NCBI RefSeq assembly: GCF_900103915.1
Contig: NZ_FNIG01000001.1
Location: forward strand, 434,001-498,000
DNA from: Tenuibacillus multivorans
GTDB lineage: Bacteria; Bacillota; Bacilli; Bacillales; Alkalibacillaceae
DNA: 64,000 bases
Reading direction: 5' to 3'
Part shown: one piece after another, positions 9,043-25,131 of the stretch
How positions within the stretch are numbered: position 1 is the first letter of the stretch
Layout: every line of letters begins with the position of its first letter
Made by a program: the position numbers and the translations under genes
The notes under the pieces: generated by a model
Seen by the model: only the letters and a program-made list of their open reading frames with translations
Databases searched by the model: none
Told to the model about the DNA's origin: nothing

Positions 9043-9054
9043 GTTCAATTGAAC
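9043..9054. promoter_or_regulatory. Perfect palindrome upstream of ywlE, possible operator
   Basis: GTTCAATTGAAC is a perfect 12-bp palindrome. It lies just downstream of a TATGAT-like -10 and 8 bp before the ribosome site of ywlE. The binding protein is unknown and chance occurrence is possible. Confidence 0.3.
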
Positions 9055-9076
9055 AGACTATGAGGAGGGTTCGGGA

Positions 9077-9517
9077 TTGAAGCGTATACTTTTTGTTTGT
9101 ACAGGTAATACGTGTCGCAGTCCAATGGCGGAAGCGATGCTTAAACATAAACGAGAAGATCTTGAAGTTCAATCCGCTGGCATAATGGCGGGACATGGCC
9201 AGGCGGCGAATGCTAAAGCAGTTGAAGCATTAGCTGAAAAGGGGATACCTTGTGATCATATGTCCCAGCCCATAACAGATGAACTAGTGGAATGGGCTGA
9301 TGTTGTTTTGACGATGACATCGCATCACAAGTTAAACCTAGAAATGGATTATCCAACATACAAAGAAAAAGTTTTTACCTTAAAAGAGTACACGAGACAA
9401 GAAACTGACGAGGATTTAAATCCTGACATTGCCGATCCAATCGGCTTGTCGAATGATACTTATAAACAAACACTTGAGGAAATTGAAATTTATATTAATC
9501 GTCTCATTGATTCGTAG
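9077..9517 (+). CDS. ywlE: Protein arginine phosphatase YwlE
   Basis: Low-molecular-weight phosphatase-fold enzyme that removes phosphate from arginine residues, opposing the McsB kinase. The 146-residue protein has the active-site loop CTGNTCRS at residues 8-15. Thr12 is the residue associated with phospho-arginine over phosphotyrosine specificity. The C-terminal DPIG motif carries the general-acid aspartate. The TTG start at 9077 has GAGGAGGG upstream. It is followed 10 bp later by rpiB. Confidence 0.92.
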   Translation: MKRILFVCTGNTCRSPMAEAMLKHKREDLEVQSAGIMAGHGQAANAKAVEALAEKGIPCDHMSQPITDELVEWADVVLTMTSHHKLNLEMDYPTYKEKVFTLKEYTRQETDEDLNPDIADPIGLSNDTYKQTLEEIEIYINRLIDS

Positions 9518-9527
9518 GAGGTATTTC

Positions 9528-9968
9528 ATGAAAGTCGTATTATCATCAGACCATGGTGGTGTGAACATTCGTAAGGAGATTGCTTCCTTACTTGATGAAA
9601 TGAAGATCCAATATGAAGATATTGGTTGTGATTGTGAAGGCTCAGTCGATTACCCAGATTACGGAATTCCAGCGGCTGAACGTGTGGCCAATGGCGAATT
9701 TGATTTTGGCATATTAGTGTGTGGAACCGGGATCGGGATGTCCATGACTGCGAATAAAGTTAAAGGGGTTCGTTGTGCGTTAGTTCATGATGTCTTTAGC
9801 GCCAAAATGACGCGTCAGCATAATGATGCGAATGTCATTGCGATGGGTGAGCGTGTCATCGGACCTGGTCTTGCACGAGAAATTGTCAAGGCTTTTTTAG
9901 AATCCGAATTTGAAGGCGGACGTCACGAAAATCGTGTTAACAAAATCATGGCTTACGAAGAAAATTAA
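9528..9968 (+). CDS. rpiB: Ribose-5-phosphate isomerase B
   Basis: Interconverts ribose-5-phosphate and ribulose-5-phosphate in the pentose phosphate pathway. The 146-residue LacA/RpiB protein starts MKVVLSSDHGG and has the CGTGIGMSMTANK phosphate/active-site loop and HDVFSAKMTRQHNDANV. ATG 9528 has AGGAGG 7 bp upstream. An in-frame extension into ywlE is not supported. It corresponds to ywlF in B. subtilis. Confidence 0.94.
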   Translation: MKVVLSSDHGGVNIRKEIASLLDEMKIQYEDIGCDCEGSVDYPDYGIPAAERVANGEFDFGILVCGTGIGMSMTANKVKGVRCALVHDVFSAKMTRQHNDANVIAMGERVIGPGLAREIVKAFLESEFEGGRHENRVNKIMAYEEN

Positions 9969-9975
9969 ATAACAG

Positions 9976-10067
9976 AGGGCTGGGATAAAGATGAACTATA
10001 CTAAGATTTAGCGTAGTATATTTCCGTAGCGGGTTGATAAAAACACTTTGTCCCAGCCCCTATTTTT
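9976..10067 (+). terminator. Two-tier terminator after rpiB
   Basis: The outer 14-bp stem GGGCTGGGATAAAG / CTTTGTCCCAGCCC (one G-U) ends in TATTTTT. It encloses a second hairpin, TATACTA (9997-10003) and TAGTATA (10014-10020). The layout resembles dispersed terminator-like elements of Bacillaceae. Confidence 0.75.
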
Positions 10068-10091
10068 ACATATTCAAAGGGAGGGATTGTT

Positions 10092-10637
10092 TTGGATATT
10101 GGGCAGATTCAACGCGAAATTCATGTTATAATGAATCAATGGAAAGAGCAAAACATCGTCAAGCCAAATGGCGTGTTGGTGATCGGATGCTCGACAAGTG
10201 AAACTGCGGGGGAGCACATTGGAACTTCCGGAAGCACGGAGATTGCCGCAACCATTTATGCGGAGTTGGAAGCGTTTCAAAAGGAGACAGGCGTAGCGTT
10301 TGCCTTCCAGTGCTGTGAACATCTTAATCGCGCGTTAGTTATTGAGCGCCGTGTTCAAGAAAACATGCGTCTGGATGAAGTGAGCGCCGTACCCCATCCT
10401 AAAGCGGGTGGCTCGATGGCGACGTACGCCTTTGAGCACATGGAAGACCCGGTTTTAGTTGAGGAGATTCAAGCAGATTACGGCATGGATCTCGGCGATA
10501 CATTCATCGGCATGCATTTGAAAAAAGTCGCGGTCCCACTCCGATTCAAGCAAAACTCCCTCGGGCACGCACATGCGACGTTTGCCTATACGAGACCAAA
10601 ATTAATCGGTGGCGAGCGTGCGATTTACCGGAAGTAG
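10092..10637 (+). CDS. ywlG: UPF0340 family protein YwlG
   Basis: Conserved protein of unknown function found in Bacillota (UPF0340, TIGR01440). The 181-residue product contains GCSTSETAGEHIGTSGS, FQCCEHLNRALV and the Gly-rich GGSMATYAFEHM. The TTG start at 10092 has GGGAGGGA upstream. Its place between rpiB and glyA is the same as in B. subtilis. I know no established biochemical role. Confidence 0.88.
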   Translation: MDIGQIQREIHVIMNQWKEQNIVKPNGVLVIGCSTSETAGEHIGTSGSTEIAATIYAELEAFQKETGVAFAFQCCEHLNRALVIERRVQENMRLDEVSAVPHPKAGGSMATYAFEHMEDPVLVEEIQADYGMDLGDTFIGMHLKKVAVPLRFKQNSLGHAHATFAYTRPKLIGGERAIYRK

Positions 10638-10685
10638 TTCCGGACGGAAGAAAATCTATTAAATTGACATAAGGAGGCTTTCTCT

Positions 10686-11933
10686 ATGACTCATCTATCA
10701 AATCAACTGCACCAGGTAGACGCTGAAATGCTAGAAGCGATTAATAAGGAAAAAGGTCGTCAGCATGACAAAATTGAACTGATTGCATCAGAAAACTTCG
10801 TATCAGAAGCGGTGATGGAAGCAGCTGGTTCTGTTTTAACGAACAAGTATGCTGAAGGCTATCCTGGCCGTCGTTATTATGGTGGCTGTGAGTACGTTGA
10901 TATCGCAGAGAATTTAGCTCGTGATCGCGCGAAAAAACTGTTTGGCGCAGAGCACGCAAATGTTCAAGCACATTCTGGGGCACAAGCGAACATGGCGGTT
11001 TATTTTACGGCATTAGAGCCTGGTGATACGATTCTTGGCATGAACTTAAACCACGGTGGACACCTGACGCACGGTAGTCCAGTGAACTTTAGTGGAAAGC
11101 TATATAACGTTGTTGACTACGGTGTCGATGAAGAATCCGAACAGATTGACTACGATCAAGTTTTAGAAAAAGCGAAGGAAGTTCAACCAAAATTAATCGT
11201 GGCAGGTGCTTCAGCATACCCGCGACAAATCGATTTTAAAAAGTTCCGTGACATCGCAGACGAAGTAGGGGCTTACTTAATGGTTGATATGGCGCACATC
11301 GCAGGCCTTGTCGCAGCAGGACTTCACCAAAACCCAGTGCCTCATGCACATTTCGTAACGACAACGACTCATAAAACATTACGCGGCCCACGTGGTGGCA
11401 TGATTTTATGTGGCGAAGAATTCGCGAAGAAAATTGATAAAAACGTATTCCCTGGCATGCAAGGTGGACCACTGATGCACGTGATTGCCGCTAAAGGTGT
11501 GGCATTTAAAGAAGCCTTAGACCCATCATTTAAAGACTATGCACAACATATCATCGACAACGCGAAACGTTTAGGGGAAGCTCTTACCAATGAAGGCGTT
11601 CGCCTCGTATCAGGTGGCACTGACAACCACCTATTATTACTCGACCTTCGTCCCCTTAACTTAACAGGTAAAGTGGCTGAAAAAGCCCTAGATGAAGTTG
11701 GCGTTACAACAAATAAAAATACAATTCCATTTGATCCAGAAAGTCCATTTGTGACAAGTGGTATTCGACTTGGAACTGCAGCGGTAACGACACGTGATTT
11801 CGGTGCTGAGGAGATGGATGAAGTAGCTTCAATTATCGCATTTACGCTTAAAAACCATGAAGATGAGGCAAAACTTGAAGAAGCCAAAGCACGCGTGAAG
11901 AAGTTAACGGATCAATTCCCGATGTATCAATAA
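10686..11933 (+). CDS. glyA: Serine hydroxymethyltransferase
   Basis: PLP enzyme converting serine and tetrahydrofolate to glycine and 5,10-methylene-THF, the main one-carbon source. The 415-residue protein has the PLP lysine at residue 230 in [15 protein letters not shown] and the N-terminal [18 protein letters not shown] sits upstream of ATG 10686. The gene ends in its own terminator. Confidence 0.97.
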   Translation: MTHLSNQLHQVDAEMLEAINKEKGRQHDKIELIASENFVSEAVMEAAGSVLTNKYAEGYPGRRYYGGCEYVDIAENLARDRAKKLFGAEHANVQAHSGAQANMAVYFTALEPGDTILGMNLNHGGHLTHGSPVNFSGKLYNVVDYGVDEESEQIDYDQVLEKAKEVQPKLIVAGASAYPRQIDFKKFRDIADEVGAYLMVDMAHIAGLVAAGLHQNPVPHAHFVTTTTHKTLRGPRGGMILCGEEFAKKIDKNVFPGMQGGPLMHVIAAKGVAFKEALDPSFKDYAQHIIDNAKRLGEALTNEGVRLVSGGTDNHLLLLDLRPLNLTGKVAEKALDEVGVTTNKNTIPFDPESPFVTSGIRLGTAAVTTRDFGAEEMDEVASIIAFTLKNHEDEAKLEEAKARVKKLTDQFPMYQ

Positions 11934-11960
11934 AAGTAGCGGATTTCCCGCTACTTTTTT
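11933..11960 (+). terminator. Terminator after glyA
   Basis: AAAGTAGCGG and CCCGCTACTTTTTT form the hairpin and T run directly at the stop codon. Confidence 0.88.
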
Positions 11961-12044
11961 CATGTCGTTTAGACGGATTGAGAAAAAATTCTTGGTGTTT
12001 GGGGAAAATAATATTTCAATTCGTCAACAAAACTTCAATTTCTG

Positions 12045-12073
12045 TTGCATCATGGCTGATATTTCGCTACAAT
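12045..12073 (+). promoter_or_regulatory. Sigma-A promoter for upp
   Basis: TTGCAT (12045-12050) and TACAAT (12068-12073) are spaced by 17 bp, 34 bp before the upp start codon. Confidence 0.75.
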
Positions 12074-12091
12074 TCAATAGATATTTAATAA

Positions 12092-12736
<645 letters not shown>

Positions 12737-12757
12737 CGAGAGCTAGAGGTGAAAGGT

Positions 12758-13897
12758 TTGCGAAAACTTAAAGTGATGACGATTTTCGGGACAAGACCTG
12801 AGGCGATTAAAATGGCGCCACTTGTTCTCGAATTACAAAAGCGTTCGGATGAATTCGAGCCGATCGTAACGGTAACCGCACAGCACCGAGAAATGCTCGA
12901 TCAAGTGTTAAACATTTTTGCGATTAAACCTGATTATGACTTAGATATTATGAAGAAAAAGCAGTCCTTGGCACAAATTACAACGCGTGCGCTTGAAGGC
13001 TTGGATGACGTCATGAAAGAAGCCAAGCCAGATATGGTGCTCGTGCATGGTGATACGACAACGACCTTTGCGGCAAGTCTGGCAGCATTTTATAACGAAA
13101 TTCCAGTCGGCCATGTGGAAGCTGGGCTCCGTACTTGGAATAAATACTCCCCGTTTCCAGAGGAGATAAACCGTCAGGCAACAGGTGTCGTTACGGATTT
13201 ACACTTTAGTCCGACCACGCAGTCTAAAGATAATTTACTGCAAGAAAACAAAGCTGAAGAAAACATCTTTGTTACAGGAAACACAGCGATTGATGCCTTG
13301 CAAACAACGGTTTCCAAGGATTATTCGCATAAAGTTTTACAGAAAGCTGAAGGGAAGCGCTTAGTATTAGTAACAGCGCACCGCCGTGAAAATTTAGGTC
13401 AAAACATGGACCAAATGTTCCGTGCGATACGCCGAATTGCCGATGCGCATGAGGATGTCGAAGTTGTATATCCTGTACACTTGAACCCGGTTGTTCAGGA
13501 TACGGCGAAAAAGTGGCTCGGTGATCATGAGCGGATTCAATTGATTGAACCACTAGAAGTCATTGATTTCCATAACTTCGCTGCCAACGCGCATCTCATT
13601 TTAACCGATTCGGGTGGCGTACAGGAGGAAGCACCATCACTCGGTGTCCCGGTATTAGTGCTGCGCGATACAACTGAACGTCCTGAAGGCATTGAAGCTG
13701 GTACCTTGAAACTAGCCGGAACTGATGAAGAAAATATTTTCAAAATGGCTGATCTGTTATTATCAAATGCTAGTGAACATGAAAAAATGGCACACGCATA
13801 CAATCCATATGGTGACGGTCAAGCATCACGCCGCATTGCAGATGCGATTCGCTTTTATTTTGATGCCTCACCTGACAAGCCAGATGAATTTAGATAA
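12758..13897 (+). CDS. mnaA: UDP-N-acetylglucosamine 2-epimerase (non-hydrolysing)
   Basis: Interconverts UDP-GlcNAc and UDP-ManNAc, the donor for the teichoic-acid linkage unit and other envelope polymers. The 379-residue GT-B-fold protein has VMTIFGTRPEAIKMAPL at the start, VHGDTTTTFA, GHVEAGLRT and TDSGGVQEEAPSLGVP. The TTG at 12758 follows AGAGGTG by 6 bp and aligns with the Bacillus N terminus; the GTG at 12749 would overlap its own ribosome site. B. subtilis has mnaA in the same place before atpI. Confidence 0.94.
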   Translation: MRKLKVMTIFGTRPEAIKMAPLVLELQKRSDEFEPIVTVTAQHREMLDQVLNIFAIKPDYDLDIMKKKQSLAQITTRALEGLDDVMKEAKPDMVLVHGDTTTTFAASLAAFYNEIPVGHVEAGLRTWNKYSPFPEEINRQATGVVTDLHFSPTTQSKDNLLQENKAEENIFVTGNTAIDALQTTVSKDYSHKVLQKAEGKRLVLVTAHRRENLGQNMDQMFRAIRRIADAHEDVEVVYPVHLNPVVQDTAKKWLGDHERIQLIEPLEVIDFHNFAANAHLILTDSGGVQEEAPSLGVPVLVLRDTTERPEGIEAGTLKLAGTDEENIFKMADLLLSNASEHEKMAHAYNPYGDGQASRRIADAIRFYFDASPDKPDEFR

Positions 13898-13900
13898 GGT

Positions 13901-13926
13901 AAAATCCCGCCCCGGCGGGATTTTTC
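13901..13926 (+). terminator. Terminator after mnaA
   Basis: AAATCCCGCC and GGCGGGATTTTT form a strong stem. A 21-bp array follows 52 bp later. Confidence 0.88.
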
Positions 13927-13977
13927 AATTTATAGTGCCTTGAGACAGCGAGCTAAGTGCCCGAGTTCGCCTCCTTC

Positions 13978-14281
13978 ATTGGGCAAAAATGTCTCATCAA
14001 TGGGGAAACAGCCCCCTTCAATGGGCAAAGACCTCTCATCAACGGGGAATTATAACGCCTTAATGGGCAAAGACCTCTCATCAACGGGGAATTATAACGC
14101 CTTAATGGGCAAAAACCTCTCATCAATGGGGAAACAGCCTCCTTCATTGGGCAAAAAGCTCTCATCAATGGGGAAACAGCCCCCTTCAATGGGCAAAAAC
14201 CTCTCGTCAATGGGTTACAGCACGCCTCAGTGGGCAAATAACTCTCATCAATGGTGGTACAGCACCCTTCAAAGCGCCTAA
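13978..14281. repeat. 21-bp phased array A2 (AATGGGGAA family), strict 42-bp dimers
   Basis: About 14 units start at 13978, 13999, 14020 and so on every 21 bp. One 20-bp unit starts at 14209. Half-units alternate strictly: a TGGGCAAA...CTCTCATC type and a CGGGGAA/TGGGGAAACAGCC type. The 42-bp dimers at 14041-14082 and 14083-14124 are identical, showing recent local duplication. Open frames run through on both strands and are by-products. It lies between mnaA and the subtilase gene. Confidence 0.9.
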
Positions 14282-14370
14282 ACTCACAAAGAATCCATCC
14301 AAACAAGCATGATAACCGTATTTTTCCATACACTAAGCCTACAAAATCCAACAGAAGAGGTGCCATACAT

Positions 14371-16521
14371 ATGCGGAAGATCATAACGCTAATCATCTTA
14401 CTCATGCTTATACCAACAACCAAGCTCCAAGCCGAAGATACGACGTGGATCGTGGAAGTTGATCGCGACCCGCATGAGATTGAGCAATACATCAAGGCTT
14501 ACTATCCGCTCCTTGAGGTCGAGTATGTTTACGACACACTTATGCAGGCCTTGGCTGTAACAGGAGAGCAGCGTCGCGTTGAGAAGCTTCACGACGAGCA
14601 GTTTATTAAAAAGGTTAATCCGGTTCGAACGTATTCTGTTCCTAACTCTAAAAATAATGATGAACAGCAAAAACTCCACCCTGAAGACGCTCGTTATCAT
14701 CCGAACGGGATTCCATTTACGGGCGAGGGTATCAAGGTGGGTGTGATTGATACAGGGATTGATTACCATCACCCTGACTTGGATCAAAATTATGCGGGCG
14801 GGTTTGACGTCGTTGAACATGACGACGACCCGATGGAAACGACAGCCCATGAAGGTCTACCGACGATGCATGGCACGCATGTGGCGGGAATTATTGGTGG
14901 GAACGGCACGATGCAAGGTGTCGCCCCCAATGCGGAAATTTATGCTTATCGCGCGTTAGGTCCGGGTGGTTCGGGAACGACAGCGCAGGTCATCGCCGGA
15001 CTTGAACAGGCAGTCGATGATGGTATGGATATTATTAATTTATCGCTCGGTAATGACATTAATAGCCCTGATGATCCGATGACACGAGCGGTGACGCGTG
15101 CGGTAGAACTGGGGAAAACGGTAATCGTCGCAAACGGAAATAGTGGTCCCGAAGAGTGGACGGTCGGTTCCCCTGCCACGTCTGAGAAAGCCATTTCTGT
15201 AGGGGCAGCCATTACAGAACAAAAGATGGCGACCATCCAGACAAAATATTCGCTCCCAATCGAGGTGCGTCAACTTCCAATGTCAAAACAATGGACGTTT
15301 AAAAAGGATTTACCAATCATAGCACCACCATCAATCGAAGAGCTTGAGTCATCCATTCACGACCGTATTGTGTTAATCGAAAAAGGGGACACCCCATATG
15401 GCCAGCTAATTCAGCAATTAAAGGAAAAGGGGGCGACGGCTGTGCTTATTTACAATCCCCCAGAAGACGACCCAAACAAATGGCAGTTTACAGAAGCGTC
15501 ATTCCCAGTTGCTTATGTGACGCAAAAGGAAGCAGAACAACTGACAAAAGGTGATGAGTGGGTGGAAACCACATACCAAACCGTTAAAAATGAATTAGCC
15601 CCTTTTAGCTCACGCGGCCCTGTCGCATCATCTTGGAATATTAAACCCGATATATTAGCGCCAGGTGTTGATATCGTCAGCACCGTACCAGACGGGTATG
15701 CGTCACTTCAGGGCACGAGTATGGCGGCACCTTATATTACAGGTGTCGTAGCGTTATTAAAAGAAGCTTATCCGCACGATACGCCTGAGCAGCTTAAAGC
15801 ACGCCTGCTCTCATCATCAGATCCTTTTGAAAATGACGAAAAAGATGTTCCACCCTCTGAGCAAGGGACAGGATTTGTCGATACGAAAGAGGCGTTAACC
15901 TCTCAATACACGATTAACCACAGCCGGCTAAATTTCGGCAAAGTAAACGATACACTAAGCAGGGTTAAACAATCGATTACGATCACGAACCATGATACGA
16001 AGCCGGTCACGATTCGTTGGGATATACCAAAACGACAATCCGGAATCGTTTGGGATTTACCTTTAAGCACGACGCTTTCACCACAAACGAAACGTACCTT
16101 TGAAGTCGGCGCATCCATTACGACTGACCGCCTAAAACAAGGCACACATGAAGGTTTTATTGAGGTCGAATTCAACCATGACACCAAACATCTACCTTAC
16201 TTATTTGTAAATGAAACAACCGACTATCCAAGAATTACCGGTCTAGAATTGGATGTTTCCCCTTTTCAACAAGAGCATTTGACCTTAAGATTTTACGTGC
16301 CGGAAAAAATTGATCAGCTGAACGTCACGTTAGTTGATGAAAAATACTTAACTTTTACCGAGTTTTTCACAGCTTCAGATATCAAATCAGGTCAGTTTGA
16401 ACGCGAATTTGAATTCGAGAATTTACCGACTGGACAATTTAAAGCGATCTTTGAAATTGAACAAAATGGTGAAACATTTACCGAAGAAAAAGAAATCTTT
16501 TTGCCTGACATAAAAGGCTAA
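14371..16521 (+). CDS. Secreted subtilisin-family serine protease (S8, Vpr-like)
   Basis: Extracellular endopeptidase of 716 residues. A signal peptide (MRKIITLIILLMLIPTTKLQA) is followed by an I9-like inhibitor prodomain (to about residue 95). The S8 domain has the catalytic triad Asp127 (VGVIDTGID), His167 (MHGTHVAG) and Ser450 (GTSMAAP), with oxyanion Asn257. A PA-type insertion spans about residues 310-400, and a beta-rich C-terminal region lacks a membrane anchor. ATG 14371 has AGAAGAGGTG upstream; upstream in-frame codons fall in array A2. It sits between mnaA and the atp genes, adjacent in B. subtilis. Confidence 0.93.
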   Translation: MRKIITLIILLMLIPTTKLQAEDTTWIVEVDRDPHEIEQYIKAYYPLLEVEYVYDTLMQALAVTGEQRRVEKLHDEQFIKKVNPVRTYSVPNSKNNDEQQKLHPEDARYHPNGIPFTGEGIKVGVIDTGIDYHHPDLDQNYAGGFDVVEHDDDPMETTAHEGLPTMHGTHVAGIIGGNGTMQGVAPNAEIYAYRALGPGGSGTTAQVIAGLEQAVDDGMDIINLSLGNDINSPDDPMTRAVTRAVELGKTVIVANGNSGPEEWTVGSPATSEKAISVGAAITEQKMATIQTKYSLPIEVRQLPMSKQWTFKKDLPIIAPPSIEELESSIHDRIVLIEKGDTPYGQLIQQLKEKGATAVLIYNPPEDDPNKWQFTEASFPVAYVTQKEAEQLTKGDEWVETTYQTVKNELAPFSSRGPVASSWNIKPDILAPGVDIVSTVPDGYASLQGTSMAAPYITGVVALLKEAYPHDTPEQLKARLLSSSDPFENDEKDVPPSEQGTGFVDTKEALTSQYTINHSRLNFGKVNDTLSRVKQSITITNHDTKPVTIRWDIPKRQSGIVWDLPLSTTLSPQTKRTFEVGASITTDRLKQGTHEGFIEVEFNHDTKHLPYLFVNETTDYPRITGLELDVSPFQQEHLTLRFYVPEKIDQLNVTLVDEKYLTFTEFFTASDIKSGQFEREFEFENLPTGQFKAIFEIEQNGETFTEEKEIFLPDIKG

Positions 16522-16770
16522 TGTAACCGTTTCCAAATAAAATGTGATATCTGTCACAAAGTTGTTTCAAATTCTATGATTTTACAATTGACTTTAATAT
16601 ACTCGTATTGTAATCTAATTTAGTGTGGGTAGATGTTTATAAGAGTTTTTGATGAAGAAATTTTTCTAACATTTTACCCAAGAATTATAAAATCTACTTG
16701 TTCATTTTTGAGCAAAATTCCTGCTAGTTCGGAAAGCTTTTGTTTTCCACCTACAAAATGGAATGGAGTG

Positions 16771-16989
16771 GTGATTCTGAATAAATATCCACTTCGAGGT
16801 ATCGCAATCACAACGAGTATTTTGAGTTATTTATCCGGGTCGACGATTGTCGGCATACTTTTAGGTAGATGGCTAGATCAATACTTTGAAACTTCCCCGC
16901 TATTTCTAATTATAGGTCTGTTAATTGGTTTGGCTTCAGGCGTGTATGGTATGATTGTGTTGGTTAAAAAGTTTCTAGGAGACGAGTGA
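16771..16989 (+). CDS. AtpZ/AtpI-family small membrane protein
   Basis: About 72 residues, two membrane segments, of the ATPase_gene1 (PF09527) family often found before the atp operon. It has a conserved GRWLDQYFETSPLF loop between the helices. Related proteins are linked to assembly of, or ion supply to, the F-type ATP synthase. The start is uncertain: GTG 16771 lies in GGAGTGGTG, and longer in-frame starts reach 16633 without a good ribosome site. A possible -35 TTGACT is at 16588. The stop is 1 bp from atpI. Confidence 0.75.
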   Translation: MILNKYPLRGIAITTSILSYLSGSTIVGILLGRWLDQYFETSPLFLIIGLLIGLASGVYGMIVLVKKFLGDE

Positions 16990-16990
16990 C

Positions 16991-18508
<1,518 letters not shown>

Positions 18509-18530
18509 TGAAGCACTAATAGACAATTAA

Positions 18531-18562
18531 ATGGCGAAGTTGATTGAGACAAACTTCGCCAT
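18531..18562 (+). promoter_or_regulatory. Hairpin after atpE
   Basis: ATGGCGAAGTT (18531-18541) and AACTTCGCCAT (18552-18562) form a perfect 11-bp stem followed by only TCCTTT. It is more likely a 3' stabilising or partial-termination hairpin that sets c-subunit mRNA level than a full terminator. Confidence 0.6.
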
Positions 18563-18591
18563 TCCTTTATGTAGAAAACGTGAAGAGTTAG

Positions 18592-21190
<2,599 letters not shown>

Positions 21191-21220
21191 TGATGATGAA
21201 GTCTCGAAAAAAGGTGGTGA

Positions 21221-22087
<867 letters not shown>

Positions 22088-22107
22088 CGTTTGACATGAA
22101 TTCGTGA

Positions 22108-23523
<1,416 letters not shown>

Positions 23524-23533
23524 TGGGAGCGTA

Positions 23534-23979
<446 letters not shown>

Positions 23980-23980
23980 G

Positions 23981-24014
23981 AAAAGACCTGACGGAGAATG
24001 TCAGGTCTTTTTTC
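23981..24014 (+). terminator. Terminator of the atp operon
   Basis: AAAAGACCTGAC and GTCAGGTCTTTTTT with loop GGAGAAT. Confidence 0.9.
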
Positions 24015-24132
24015 CTTTTCATACAATGGGTGGGTTGAAGTTGTTAGCCTTTTAAGTTTGACTTATTTCCCATATTTCGTGTCGATATTTCCTGGGAAAT
24101 GCAGAAAATAATCATAAATTAGGGGTGAAGGT

Positions 24133-24369
24133 ATGTTTTCAGATTTAGCGATTGATTCAGTTATTTTTATGTTTTCGCACATTATATTTATCATTATCGC
24201 TTGGAAATCGTTAGAAGCCGTTCATATCGAAAAGATTTTTAAACAAAATAGAGTGGTAGAAAGCCGAATATTTTTTATTATGTTATCCATTGTCATCGGG
24301 ACGACAGTCAGCAATTTCTTCATCGATTTCATACGCTGGTCTAGACAGCTACAACATCTTTTTGGTTAA
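24133..24369 (+). CDS. ywzB: DUF1146 membrane protein (YwzB)
   Basis: Conserved 78-residue integral membrane protein of unknown function (DUF1146/TIGR02327). Two hydrophobic helices flank a basic loop (WKSLEAVHIEKIFKQNR). ATG 24133 follows AGGGGTGA. It has the same place as ywzB in B. subtilis, between atpC and ywmB. Confidence 0.85.
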   Translation: MFSDLAIDSVIFMFSHIIFIIIAWKSLEAVHIEKIFKQNRVVESRIFFIMLSIVIGTTVSNFFIDFIRWSRQLQHLFG

Positions 24370-24448
24370 TTAATGTTTAAAATCGCACGCTATTGTCCAA
24401 CCTTGTATTAATCATAAATTTCAAGGTTACGTAAGGGGAGGAGATAGC

Positions 24449-25096
24449 ATGCGATTTTTATTAATTGTAGCTTTATTGGTCAGTAGTATTCCGTTTTTCT
24501 ATCAATCTAGCAGCTCCGCATTAAGTGATTTGTCAGCTGCGGATGACATGGCGAAATTCTTTGAAGAACAAAATTGGGAAATTAATCATACGGGGATATT
24601 GATTCATACGAAAGCTGATCGTGCGGAAGCTGAAGCGTTTATAGAAAAGATGCAGGGTAACGCCCAAAAACCAGATAGCATTGACGAACAATATGATGTA
24701 GTTCCTTTAAACCAAAATCTAGTGAAAGTCATCTATGAGTTAACAAGTGATGGGTGGAACCAAGACGTTAAAAAGTATCTAGAAAATCAACTTTCAAATG
24801 ATAATTTTCGACAATTTTTTAAAAATGGACAAATATTCTCTTGTTTTCAGTCGAATTTTGATGGTAAAATAAAAAGTAATTTTATAACTAATAAAATAGT
24901 AAATTATTTCGATGTCAAAAATACTAAAGTAATAGATGAAGAAAAATTTATCGTAATAAGCGGAATATCTGATCAATTTGAACAATATATACCTATGGAC
25001 GAAGGAAAAATTAATATTCAATTTGCCGTGCGTGAAGGGAAAAATAACAAGAAAACCGTTACAATTGGAACACCTATCCTAGTAATTGAATATTAA
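24449..25096 (+). CDS. ywmB: YwmB family protein
   Basis: A 215-residue exported protein of unknown function. It has a signal peptide or anchor ([19 protein letters not shown]) and then an alpha/beta domain assigned to YwmB (DUF1779). GGGGAGGAG precedes the ATG. It is placed directly before murA as in B. subtilis. The second half (after about residue 120) is unusually rich in AT and in Lys/Asn/Ile/Phe compared with neighbouring genes. Confidence 0.8.
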   Translation: MRFLLIVALLVSSIPFFYQSSSSALSDLSAADDMAKFFEEQNWEINHTGILIHTKADRAEAEAFIEKMQGNAQKPDSIDEQYDVVPLNQNLVKVIYELTSDGWNQDVKKYLENQLSNDNFRQFFKNGQIFSCFQSNFDGKIKSNFITNKIVNYFDVKNTKVIDEEKFIVISGISDQFEQYIPMDEGKINIQFAVREGKNNKKTVTIGTPILVIEY

Positions 25097-25131
25097 ATAA
25101 CATACGGAATATCGACACGGAGGGAAAAACC

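Noticed and set aside
13978-14281. CRISPR-like array
   Set aside because: The period is 21 bp with a core of about 12 bp and no constant-length unique spacers; neighbouring units and even dimers are near copies; no cas genes in the window.
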